Shown here piece after piece: positions 24,067-31,813 of a DNA stretch of 64,000 bases; the stretch's first letter is position 1, and every line of letters begins with the position of its first letter. The DNA is taken from contig JBPCJY010000085.1 of assembly GCA_051004815.1 (NCBI GenBank), forward strand, positions 1 through 64,000, given 5' to 3'. The notes under the pieces were generated by a model. The model searched no databases. It was given only the letters and a program-made list of their open reading frames with translations, and was not told the DNA's origin. This DNA comes from JBBQXY01 sp051004815 (GTDB taxonomy: Bacteria > Chloroflexota > Ktedonobacteria > Ktedonobacterales > Ktedonobacteraceae). The position numbers and the translations under genes were made by a program.

Positions 24067-26048
24067 GCGGGACATCTTTCTTCTGGCTGGCTCCTCTTTT
24101 ACCACTGGCCGTCTTTGCGCTACTGGCTATTGGCCTCTCGCGCTATGGAAGACTGGCGTCAGGACTGGCGGTTGCCGCGATGGCTGGAGCGACTGTCGTC
24201 TCAATCGCCGGTCTCGTAGCTGTCATGCAAGGCAAATACGCGCTCGTTTCTTTGCCCTGGCTCTCTATTGGTGGGAGACACCTTCCGCTCGCGCTCTGGC
24301 TCGACCCGCTCAGTGCGCTAATGGCAACGATGGTCTCCAGCGTTGGGCTGATCGTGTTTCTCTACGCCGCTTCCTATATGGCAGAGGATGCGCGGCGCGG
24401 TCGCTTTTTTGCCGAGTTCAGCCTGTTTACCGCCTCGATGTTGACGCTGGTGCTAGCAGCTGACCTCATCACGCTCTTTATCGCCTGGGAACTGGTCGGT
24501 CTTTGCTCCTATTTGCTCATCGGTTTCTGGTTCGAGCGCACAGGCGCACCCGCAGCCGCTTCAAAAGCCTTCTTTACCACGCGCCTGGCCGACCTGTGTT
24601 TGCTGGCCGGTGTGCTTCTGCTTATTGGTAGTGTTGGAAGTGGGCAACTTAGCATTGTTCTCACGGTTGCGACACGGGGGCAGATAGCTCCTGGTCTGTT
24701 GCTGGCAATCGCCCTCTTGCTCTTCGCCGGGGCGGCTGGCAAATCCGCCCAATTTCCCTTTCAAGGATGGTTGCCCGATGCCATGCTTGGCCCTACACCA
24801 GTCTCGGCTCTTTTGCATTCGGCCACCATGGTTGCGGCAGGTGTGTTTCTGGTGGCGTGCCTCTATCCACTCTTTCAGGTGGCTGGCCCTGCATTGCAGG
24901 TTGTCGCCTGGATAGGCGTGATTACCGCACTGCTAGGTGGCGCAGCAGCACTGGTGGAGACGGATATCAAGCGCACCCTGGCCTACTCGACGATGAGCCA
25001 GATCGGCTTGATGTTTGTTGGTCTCGGCAGTGGCAGCCTGCTTGCTGGTGTCCTCCTGCTGTTTTCTCAGGCACTCTACAAGGCCACACTCTTCCTGGGT
25101 GCGGGAGCCATCGATCACGCGGTCGAAGGCACGGCCTTTGAGCGCATGGGGGGTCTGGTGAGGCGTATGCCATTGACGGCTATCGCCTTTGGCATCAGTG
25201 CGGCTGCCCTGGCAGGTTTGCCTATCACGCTGGCACTGCCGCCCAAAGACCCCGTTTTGGCGGCGGCAGCACAAAGCAATACGTTGCTCTTTGTTGTGAC
25301 GCTGCTAGCAAGTTTCCTCACTGCGTTGTATAGTGCGCGTCTCTTTGGCGTGGCCTTCCTCGGCGTGTCATCGGAACCTGCCGAACACGCACACGAGGCG
25401 AAAAGGGGATTATTGATTCCCTTGCTCATGATGGCGATAGTGATACCCATAGGCTTACTCGCCAATGCCTCACTGCTTGGACAACCACTTACTCGGTTAC
25501 TTGGCGTCGCCGCACCCGATGTCCCAACCGCCACGATGATAACGCTTGCCATTGCCGTTCTCGGCGTCATCATAGGCTTCGTGGCACGCCATAGATGGCC
25601 TGCACAGGTGGAATGGCCCGTATTCACACCTGCCATGCCCCTGTTCATGAGCGAATTTGGTCTCAAGCCGCTCTATATTCTGCTTGCACGAGGTGGTATC
25701 TGGATGGTACAGCAGATCGCGACCTTTGATCGCGTCGTCTTCGATAGCTTCCTGTTGGCACGAGGCGGCGTCTGGATGGTAAAGAGGGTAGCCATCTTTG
25801 AGCATGCCGTCTTCGATAGCTTCGCGGGACTTGTGACAAACGCGACCCGTGCACTTGTACGGGCGAGCGGGCGTTTCGATGTGCGCCGCATTGATACGAC
25901 CGTACAAGAGGTAGGACAAGGTATTCTTGTGCTGGGACAACGTGTGAGGACGTTCCAGACCGGTCGTATTGAGAATTACCTGCTGATGGTTTTTCTCTGG
26001 GGTCTGGGTGTGATAGCAGTAGCAGTCGTAGCTACCTTCGTGCGTTAA
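24063..26048 (+). CDS. nuoL: NADH-quinone oxidoreductase subunit L homologue with a tandem-duplicated segment
   Basis: 661 residues from GTG 24063, coupled to nuoK. Antiporter-like fold with conserved residues: Glu in FIAWELVGLCSYL, Lys in AGKSAQFPFQGWLPDAM, TDIKRTLAYSTMSQIGLM, and Lys in the helix 12 region (PPKDPVLAAA). Beyond the core, residues 540-563 and 564-587 are a 24-residue direct duplication (LLARGGxWMVxxxAxFxxxVFDSF) in the part that leads to the long lateral helix and last membrane helix (NYLLMVFLWGLGVIAVAVVA). Proton-translocating subunit at the far end of the membrane arm. Confidence 0.94.
   Translation: MSGTSFFWLAPLLPLAVFALLAIGLSRYGRLASGLAVAAMAGATVVSIAGLVAVMQGKYALVSLPWLSIGGRHLPLALWLDPLSALMATMVSSVGLIVFLYAASYMAEDARRGRFFAEFSLFTASMLTLVLAADLITLFIAWELVGLCSYLLIGFWFERTGAPAAASKAFFTTRLADLCLLAGVLLLIGSVGSGQLSIVLTVATRGQIAPGLLLAIALLLFAGAAGKSAQFPFQGWLPDAMLGPTPVSALLHSATMVAAGVFLVACLYPLFQVAGPALQVVAWIGVITALLGGAAALVETDIKRTLAYSTMSQIGLMFVGLGSGSLLAGVLLLFSQALYKATLFLGAGAIDHAVEGTAFERMGGLVRRMPLTAIAFGISAAALAGLPITLALPPKDPVLAAAAQSNTLLFVVTLLASFLTALYSARLFGVAFLGVSSEPAEHAHEAKRGLLIPLLMMAIVIPIGLLANASLLGQPLTRLLGVAAPDVPTATMITLAIAVLGVIIGFVARHRWPAQVEWPVFTPAMPLFMSEFGLKPLYILLARGGIWMVQQIATFDRVVFDSFLLARGGVWMVKRVAIFEHAVFDSFAGLVTNATRALVRASGRFDVRRIDTTVQEVGQGILVLGQRVRTFQTGRIENYLLMVFLWGLGVIAVAVVATFVR
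25680..25823 (+). repeat. 72-bp tandem duplication inside nuoL
   Basis: Units 25680-25751 and 25752-25823 are of equal length, in frame, and share most bases; their protein copies agree at LLARGG, WMV and VFDSF. The differences show that it is not a very recent event. Confidence 0.85.
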
Positions 26049-26061
26049 GAGGTGATGTGTC

Positions 26062-27552
26062 ATGCTTTCAATCATCATATTTCTGCCTCTCGTGGGCGTT
26101 CTGGCACTGTATCTCATTCCGAATACCACCTTGTGGCGTTGGATAGCAGTTAGTAGCAGTGCGGCGGTGCTGATCGTGAGTATCGTTCTTGCCACACTCT
26201 TTCACTGGAACAGCGGTACACTCCAATTTGAGGAGCATATTGATTGGATACCCACCCTGGGTGCCAGCTATCATCTTGGCATTGATGGGTTATCGCTACC
26301 ACTCATCTTGCTCACCACTCTCCTGACTTTCCTGGCCTTGCTCTATGCCTGGAAACAAGAGAGAGACGCGCGAGAATACTTTGCGCTGTACCTCGTGATG
26401 GAAGCAGGTTTGCTCGGTTTCTTTAGCACGATGGATTTGTTGCTCTTCTACTTTTTCTTTGAGGTCGCCCTAGTTCCGATGTACTTTATCATCGGGCTAT
26501 GGGGTCACGAGCAACGTGTTGAGTCGGCGTTGAAATACTTCCTCTATACCCGTGTTGGGAGCCTGGCGGTGCTGCTCTCCATTCTCGCGCTCTATCTGGG
26601 CACGAATCCACATACGTTTGATTTACCAACGATTATCGCAGCCCATCCGTTTGCAGGGACAAGTACGGGGGCTTTTCTGGTATTGCTGGGATTCCTCATC
26701 GGCTTTGGGATCAAACTGCCAGTGATCCCTTTGCATTCCTGGCTTCCCGATGCTCACACGAGCGCACCGACGGAGGGCAGCGTCGTGCTGGCCGGCCTAC
26801 TGTTGAAACTTGGTGGCTATGGTCTGTTGCGACTTGCTCTGCCCACCGTTCCTGACGCGTTCAGCGCGTGGGCGGTGCCGATTGCTGCTCTGGCGGTCGT
26901 CTCCGCCATTTATGGTGCCGCCGTAGCCATGGCACAGACCGACTTCAAGCGCATGATTGCCTATAGCAGCGTCAATCATATGGGCTATGTGCTGCTGGGC
27001 ATCGCCGTTGCTGCTGCTGCTTATGCCAATCCTGCCGACCGGGCGGCTGCCGCCAGTGGCGCAACCTACCAGCTCATAGCGCACGGCCTGATTACGGGCG
27101 CACTCTTCTTTCTCGTGGGTATGTTGGCTGACCGGACAGGAACACGCGAGATACGTCGTATGTCGGGTATCTGGGCCGCCTTACCGCTCTACGGCTCCAT
27201 CCTGGTCTTTGCCATGTTTGCCTCGCTCGGTCTGCCTGCGCTGGCCGATTTTGCTGCTGAGGTGCAGATTGTGCTTGGTACACTTGGTACGTATCGTTGG
27301 GCCGCTATCGGCATGTTGCTGGGTATTCTGATCACAACAGCGATGTTTCTCTGGACACTCCAACGCATCCTCTTGGGCAAGGCCCAGCCGGAATGGATGA
27401 AGCTGCCACAATTATCAAAGCGGGAACTGGCGACGCTGCTGCCGTTGGTTGCGCTCATTCTACTCCTGGGCATCTTCCCCGGTCTCTTAGTGCAAAGTAT
27501 CAGTGCAGCCCTACACAGTAATATGCTGGGCATATTGCTGAAAGGACGGTGA
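26062..27552 (+). CDS. nuoM: NADH-quinone oxidoreductase subunit M homologue
   Basis: 496 residues, normal length, 13 bp after nuoL with GAGGTGATG-like ribosome site. Key residues of the proton path are kept: Glu in FFFEVALVPMYFIIG (helix 5), Lys in FGIKLPVIPLHSWLPDAHT (helix 7), Lys in LLLKLGGYGLLRL (helix 8), TDFKRMIAYSSVNHMGYV, and Glu in ADFAAEVQIVLG (helix 12). It looks fully functional as an antiporter-like pump subunit. Confidence 0.95.
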   Translation: MLSIIIFLPLVGVLALYLIPNTTLWRWIAVSSSAAVLIVSIVLATLFHWNSGTLQFEEHIDWIPTLGASYHLGIDGLSLPLILLTTLLTFLALLYAWKQERDAREYFALYLVMEAGLLGFFSTMDLLLFYFFFEVALVPMYFIIGLWGHEQRVESALKYFLYTRVGSLAVLLSILALYLGTNPHTFDLPTIIAAHPFAGTSTGAFLVLLGFLIGFGIKLPVIPLHSWLPDAHTSAPTEGSVVLAGLLLKLGGYGLLRLALPTVPDAFSAWAVPIAALAVVSAIYGAAVAMAQTDFKRMIAYSSVNHMGYVLLGIAVAAAAYANPADRAAAASGATYQLIAHGLITGALFFLVGMLADRTGTREIRRMSGIWAALPLYGSILVFAMFASLGLPALADFAAEVQIVLGTLGTYRWAAIGMLLGILITTAMFLWTLQRILLGKAQPEWMKLPQLSKRELATLLPLVALILLLGIFPGLLVQSISAALHSNMLGILLKGR

Positions 27553-27556
27553 GCCT

Positions 27557-28258
27557 ATGGGCGGTATGCAAGGCGACATGGGTATGGAACTGTGGGCCAT
27601 CGTACCCGAACTGACACTGGCGGGGCTGGTCTTGATCCTGCTCCCGTTAGGGCCATTTTTGCCGAAAAACCGCAAATATAGCGCGACCTGGATCGCGCTG
27701 GCCGGGCTTGTTGCCGTTGCTATCGAGAGTGTGCGTATGCTCTTTTTTGCCACGCAGCCCATCTTTCTGGATACCTACGCGGTAGACCAGTTCGCCGTCT
27801 ACCTGTTTATGAACCTGGGTGCGTTCTTAGCCGTTGATGCACTGGAACGCCAACTCTCCTCCGATGACATCGACCAGGTAGCGGGTCTGGGGCGGCGTCT
27901 GCCTGTGACGGCAGCAGTGCTGGCTATCTGCCTGCCCTCCCTGGCAGGTTTTCCCCCTTTCGGTGGCTTCGTCGGTAAAACCATGCTCTTTGGAGCGGCG
28001 ATCGCTGCTGGCTGGACATGGCTCGCCATTATTATGCTGGTGAATATCGCTGTTTCGCTCTACTACTATGTGCGTGTATTAGCACCCATGTATTTCCAGC
28101 CTTCTCCTGGCGCATCCTTGAAACGCGAACTGACCACTCTCCGCTTTGTGCTCATCGTGCTAGGAATCGGGACACTCATCAGCGGTGTATTCCCGCAGGA
28201 ATGGGTGTTGCTGGCAACGCATGCGTCTTCATTGTTGGCGGCCATCATACCACGTTAA
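27557..28258 (+). CDS. nuoN: Shortened NuoN homologue lacking the central antiporter half
   Basis: 233 residues against about 480 in normal NuoN. Residues about 10-82 match the N-terminal helices (MELWAIVPELTLAGLVLILL, then LDTYAVDQFAVYL), and from residue 85 the sequence jumps to the NuoN segment MNLGAFLAVDALE before helix 11, continuing through PSLAGFPPFGGFVGKTMLF with the helix 12 Lys141. The missing ~230 residues would hold the helix 5 Glu and the helix 7-8 Lys residues. The frame is intact and the ends are clean. Last gene of the operon. The N-terminus is Met-rich (MGGMQGDMGM). Confidence 0.85.
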   Translation: MGGMQGDMGMELWAIVPELTLAGLVLILLPLGPFLPKNRKYSATWIALAGLVAVAIESVRMLFFATQPIFLDTYAVDQFAVYLFMNLGAFLAVDALERQLSSDDIDQVAGLGRRLPVTAAVLAICLPSLAGFPPFGGFVGKTMLFGAAIAAGWTWLAIIMLVNIAVSLYYYVRVLAPMYFQPSPGASLKRELTTLRFVLIVLGIGTLISGVFPQEWVLLATHASSLLAAIIPR

Positions 28259-28272
28259 TGTTCCTCTTGCGG

Positions 28273-28306
28273 AAAAAAACGGAGATAGCCTCATGGCGTC
28301 ATCTCC
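28273..28306 (-). terminator. Intrinsic terminator for the MFS gene (minus strand)
   Basis: On the minus strand GGAGAT...ATCTCC with inner GCC/GGC forms a hairpin (28281-28306) followed by a run of seven T (complement of 28273-28279). The stem overlaps the last codons of the MFS gene. Confidence 0.7.
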
Positions 28307-29547
28307 CTGTTTGCACTCCGCACGTCTCTCCTGGTTCCCCAGCCCATGATGAGCGTTACCACAATGAGCGTGACACCCCCTGTTACGAGGGTTCCCTGTG
28401 CAGTCCAGATGCCCATCATGGTTCCCAGGAGCCATCCACCGAGTGCGGGCATGCCCGCGGCAAGCCAGGTGTAGAGGCTCATCACGCGACCACGAACCTC
28501 ATTGGGGGTCGTCTCCTGTATACTCGCATTCAGCAGGGTCATGGTTCCCGTTGCGAACCCTCCTGTTGCCAGCAGGGCAAGTCCCGCCAGCATGAGATTC
28601 CCTGTCATCCCAACACCGGTCACTGCGCCGCCAAGCAGGACTCCTCCAAGCCAGACAGGGACCATTCGCTTTCGGTGTCCAAGTAGCCAGGCCACGAAGA
28701 TAGCAGCCAGGGCTGCGCCAAGGCCAGGAAGGGCGGCCAGCATTCCATAGGTCTGTGCTCCACTCCCCCATGTTCTGCTCACCACAATAGGTAACACGGT
28801 GGGGTAGGAGCGTCCCAGTAGGCTGACCACAGCTACAAGCACCAGCATGATACGTACTGATGCGGTGTTCCAGATGTACCTGCTCACCTTGAGCGTCTGC
28901 TCATTACTCGCATGGGCAGGCCGAGGAGGTGCTGCTGGCCCTGCAAGGAGCCAGGCGATGACCACGAGGTAGGAGAGGCCATTGAGCAGAAAGCACCAAC
29001 TCACTCCAACGAGTGGAATCAAGATGCCAGCAGTTGCTGGACCCACAATGGCCCCGGCGTTGTAGGTCAGCGCGTTCAGCCCCACCATTCGTCCCCGCTG
29101 TGTCGTTTCCACTACGCCGGGTACGTACACTTGACGGATCGGGTTGTCGAGGGCACTCACAGATGCCAGGACCCCTGAGAGGACGAGCGTGAGTGGAAGG
29201 GAAAGGCGACCCGCCAGGGCAAGGCTCCCCATCAAGGCTGCAATGAGTGCTAAGGTCCCTTGTGTCATGAGCAGAAGCCGTTGCCGGGGAAAACGATCCG
29301 CAAGCACTCCACCGAGCAAGGGAACACCGAGCAGAGGAGTTGCCTGAACTAATCCAAGCACCCCCACAGTAGCGGGGCGATGGGACACCTCCCACACGAA
29401 CCAAGCTTGCGTGGCAAGTTGTAGGGAGGTTCCCGTATTGGAAACGAAAAGTGCGATGAGCATTCCATACAGCCAGAACTGGGATGGATGATCGTCCTGA
29501 GAACGAGGTGAAATCGCTGTAGGAGACATGCTTTCCTGTTTCTTCAT
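28291..29547 (-). CDS. MFS transporter, MFS_3 (enterobactin-exporter-like) type
   Basis: 418 residues from ATG 29547; other in-frame starts are GTG 29556 and ATG 29529. Twelve hydrophobic segments. Helix 1-2 region ALFVSNTGTSLQLATQAWFV and loop 2-3 GGVLADRFPRQRLLLMTQ are typical of the drug/siderophore exporter branch, and the second half repeats the pattern at EVRGRVMSLYTWLAAG. Its frame begins right after the stop of the PIG-L gene, so the two are probably cotranscribed. Substrate unknown. Confidence 0.85.
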   Translation of the reverse strand: MKKQESMSPTAISPRSQDDHPSQFWLYGMLIALFVSNTGTSLQLATQAWFVWEVSHRPATVGVLGLVQATPLLGVPLLGGVLADRFPRQRLLLMTQGTLALIAALMGSLALAGRLSLPLTLVLSGVLASVSALDNPIRQVYVPGVVETTQRGRMVGLNALTYNAGAIVGPATAGILIPLVGVSWCFLLNGLSYLVVIAWLLAGPAAPPRPAHASNEQTLKVSRYIWNTASVRIMLVLVAVVSLLGRSYPTVLPIVVSRTWGSGAQTYGMLAALPGLGAALAAIFVAWLLGHRKRMVPVWLGGVLLGGAVTGVGMTGNLMLAGLALLATGGFATGTMTLLNASIQETTPNEVRGRVMSLYTWLAAGMPALGGWLLGTMMGIWTAQGTLVTGGVTLIVVTLIMGWGTRRDVRSANREMTP

Positions 29548-29556
29548 CCGTCTCAC

Positions 29557-30267
29557 TCAGTCGAGGTGAAGCCGCGTAAATGCTTCGGCGAGTGCGAGAT
29601 CAGCGCAGCTCCCAATAGCTGCCGAACGCGCTCGCCAGCCTGCTGCCAGGGCCAGAGGATCGGTTGTTTGACTGGCGTGAGCGAGTCGTGCAGCCAGTTT
29701 CCTCTCGAAACCAGCAGTAATGTCCACGTAGGTATCAGCGATGCGACTGGCAAAGAGCCACACTTCGCTGACCTTGTGTGGTCTCAATCCGGTTTGCACC
29801 TGTTCCGCAAATGCCAGATGATCACGAGCCAACGGATAGACGGCATCAAGGGCCGCACGCCCGACGATACGATGATCCCGATGACCGAGGTAGGCGGGAT
29901 AGGGGTGTTCTGGATCGTGGGTGAACACGATGGACGGCTGAAAGCTCCGAATCCACTCCACTAAGTCAGCGCGTAACGCATGGGTATCCTCCACATCCCC
30001 ATCCGGGTAGCGCAAAAACACTATCTCTGCAATACCAAGGATCTCTGCCGCCTTTCGTGCCTCATCCTCTCGCTGAGCCGCAACCTCGTGCGCATGCCTC
30101 CGTGGATCAGAAGACCCATGCTCTCCTGATGTCACAAGGAGCAGGCGAACCGTGGCTCCCTGATCGATGGCCTGTGCCAGTGTTCCCGCGCACCAGCTCT
30201 CGATATCATCGGGATGGGCAGCAATAGCCATCATTGACACAGCCCCTGGTGCCTCAATCACATGCAC
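29557..30267 (-). CDS. PIG-L family (LmbE-like) zinc-dependent deacetylase
   Basis: 236 residues from GTG 30267 (AGAGGAG 7 bp upstream). The zinc site is AHPDDIE (about residues 17-23) with the third ligand in YLGHRDHRIVGRAALDAV. Members remove N-acetyl groups from sugars such as GlcNAc-inositol or antibiotic precursors. It sits between a remnant ATPase tail and an MFS exporter; whether they form a pathway cannot be said. Confidence 0.9.
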   Translation of the reverse strand: MHVIEAPGAVSMMAIAAHPDDIESWCAGTLAQAIDQGATVRLLLVTSGEHGSSDPRRHAHEVAAQREDEARKAAEILGIAEIVFLRYPDGDVEDTHALRADLVEWIRSFQPSIVFTHDPEHPYPAYLGHRDHRIVGRAALDAVYPLARDHLAFAEQVQTGLRPHKVSEVWLFASRIADTYVDITAGFERKLAARLAHASQTTDPLALAAGWRARSAAIGSCADLALAEAFTRLHLD

Positions 30268-30285
30268 TGATTTCTCCTCTCTTTG

Positions 30286-30357
30286 CTACTTCTTGCGGCC
30301 CCGCAACCTGATGAGACGGACCGAGTTGGCGATGACAGGAATCGATGACGAAGCCAT
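30286..30357 (-). pseudogene. Remnant C-terminal tail of a P1B-type metal ATPase
   Basis: The 23-codon reading frame MASSSIPVIANSVRLIRLRG plus RKK and stop matches the last transmembrane end of Zn/Cd/Cu ATPases (mAlSS..VvtNalRLrr). It follows an SmtB-type regulator on the same strand, as a cadA/zntA gene normally would, so the ATPase gene appears to have been deleted except for this tail. It has its own AGGAGG about 5 bp before the ATG, so it could still be translated. Confidence 0.6.
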
Positions 30358-30461
30358 AGGGCCTCCTATTATGCACAGGTGTTCAACTAGTCATATAGTT
30401 ACTCAAAAAAGAACTGTGCTACCTTGCCAGCAAAGCGCGAAAGCGGCGGCGGCCGCGAAAC

Positions 30462-30842
30462 TCACGGATAGGGATGGTCGAGAAGTCCTTGCCGAACATG
30501 GTCGACATGGTAATCCGCCTCTTTGAAGAGGGCCGCTACATGGTGATCGTCAACGGTGTAATAGATAATGTTCCCTTCGCGTCGTGGCTTGACCAGGCGG
30601 CGATCCCGTAAAAAGCGAAGCTGATGCGACACTCCCGATGCAGACACGCCTACGAGAAGAGCGAGATCGCGGACACACATGGGACGCATGGTCAGGGCAT
30701 AGAGGATGCGAACTCGTGTTGGATCTGCGAGTGCCTGAAAAGTCTCAACAATCATTTGGAGGCGTGCTTCGGAAAGGGCCTCGGCACGCGCTGCCTCCAC
30801 CGCCTCCGCATCGATAGCCTGAAGCGTCTCTTGCTTCGCCAT
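30462..30842 (-). CDS. ArsR/SmtB-family metal-responsive repressor
   Basis: 126 residues from ATG 30842 (AAAGGAG 8 bp upstream). Winged-helix core from ALADPTRVRILYAL to LVKPRREGNIIYYTV. The alpha-5 metal site has the exact SmtB/CzrA spacing: Asp99, His101, His112 and His115, so Zn(II) or a similar ion is the likely signal. Cys56 in MCVRDL could belong to an alpha-3N type site but lacks a CxC partner. A palindrome just before the gene is its probable operator. Its normal target, a metal ATPase, survives only as a fragment downstream. Confidence 0.9.
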   Translation of the reverse strand: MAKQETLQAIDAEAVEAARAEALSEARLQMIVETFQALADPTRVRILYALTMRPMCVRDLALLVGVSASGVSHQLRFLRDRRLVKPRREGNIIYYTVDDHHVAALFKEADYHVDHVRQGLLDHPYP

Positions 30843-30858
30843 CCCATCTTCTCCTTTA

Positions 30859-30882
30859 CTATGTGAATATATGCTCACATAG
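30859..30882 (-). promoter_or_regulatory. ArsR/SmtB-type operator
   Basis: CTATGTGA (30859-30866) and TCACATAG (30875-30882) are perfect arms around an AT-rich 8-bp centre, like the imperfect 12-2-12 sites of SmtB/CadC regulators. It lies immediately before the ribosome site of the regulator gene, so autoregulation is expected. Confidence 0.75.
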
Positions 30883-30941
30883 TAGCAGAGAAACGAGGAA
30901 ACGTCAAGGCAGTTCGAAATCTCTTCGGACTCGCGTCCAGC

Positions 30942-31631
30942 TTAGCTTTTGTAAGCATGGACAAAACCTGCTCCTGGGAAAGCAGAGAAGCGTGCGGGCC
31001 GCATCTCCTCCGTTTCCACCCGCTCGAAACTGGCGTCCGAGACTATGGCTGCCAGATCGTGCATGCGGCTCCCCCCGGCATGAAATCGTGCAGCCCGGCC
31101 CTGGCGTTCCTGCTTGTGCGTGAAATCGGCAATGATCAGACGCCCCCCTGGCTTGAGCACACGGGCGATTTCCGCGAGTCCCTGACGCTTGAGGGGAGCA
31201 GGCAAATGATGCATCATCAGGGTAGAGAGCACCACATCGAACGTCTGATCGGGGAAGGGGAGCTGCTCGATCGCCCCGATCTGGAACTCGATGGGCAAAT
31301 TGCGCCGAGCAGCTTTCGAGCGGGCACGGGCGATTTGCTGTGTCCCCGGGTCAATGCCTGTGACGTGGCCTGCACGGCCCACGCGGCGTGCCACTTCCAT
31401 CGCCAACGTTCCCGTGCCACAGCCCACATCCAGCACTGTTTCTCCGGGTTGAATGCAGGCCAGGTTGGCGGTTTTTTGCCTCAGCTCCCGCACCTTGCCC
31501 CGAAACACGAAGATGTCGGTGAGCCATTCGTGCTGATCGTAGCGCCAGCCCCCGCTCCCAATCAGTCCTTTTGTCTCTTTGTCCGATGCCTCGCCCGCAG
31601 AACGGTGGCGATGATGTGAAAACGAATGCAT
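30942..31631 (-). CDS. Class I SAM-dependent methyltransferase (UbiE-like fold)
   Basis: 229 residues from ATG 31631 (AAAGGAG 8 bp upstream); the frame extends to 31775 through the promoter. SAM motifs are VLDVGCGTGTLAMEVARRVG, TGIDPGTQQIARARSKA, IGAIEQLPFPDQTFDVVLS and the post-motif LKPGGRLIIADF. A hydrophobic MMHHLPAPLKRQGL region is common in menaquinone/ubiquinone-type and toxic-metal methyltransferases. Divergent from a TetR gene with matching operators, so it is probably the regulated target. Substrate unknown. Confidence 0.88.
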   Translation of the reverse strand: MHSFSHHRHRSAGEASDKETKGLIGSGGWRYDQHEWLTDIFVFRGKVRELRQKTANLACIQPGETVLDVGCGTGTLAMEVARRVGRAGHVTGIDPGTQQIARARSKAARRNLPIEFQIGAIEQLPFPDQTFDVVLSTLMMHHLPAPLKRQGLAEIARVLKPGGRLIIADFTHKQERQGRAARFHAGGSRMHDLAAIVSDASFERVETEEMRPARFSAFPGAGFVHAYKS

Positions 31632-31675
31632 AGATCTTGCTCCTTTGAGAGAAAACTTCTCTTTTGATAAAAGTG

Positions 31676-31691
31676 TCTGTTGACAGACAGA
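31676..31691. promoter_or_regulatory. TetR-type operator 1 (methyltransferase side)
   Basis: TGTCTGTTGACAGACA: 7-bp arms around a 2-bp centre, 45 bp before the methyltransferase start. It shares TGTCT-N6-AGACA with the second site at 31788-31803. Confidence 0.7.
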
Positions 31692-31787
31692 CCAGCTTGA
31701 GACATACTGTTTCAAATGGACCTTTGTCGTCTCTTTCTCAGTATAGTTGGGCGAGTGCAGAGAAACAAGGCTCAATCAGGAACATGT

Positions 31788-31803
31788 GTCTCAGATGAGA
31801 CAA
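31788..31803. promoter_or_regulatory. TetR-type operator 2 (regulator side)
   Basis: TGTCTCAGATGAGACA: perfect 7-2-7 palindrome ending 2 bp before the AAGGAG-like ribosome site of the tetR gene, so binding should also limit its own expression. Confidence 0.75.
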
Positions 31804-31813
31804 GGAGCGCAAA

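Noticed and set aside
25497..26195. 232-codon minus-strand frame over nuoL/nuoM
   Set aside because: It crosses a tightly coupled gene junction and reads as low-quality shadow sequence; no start signal.
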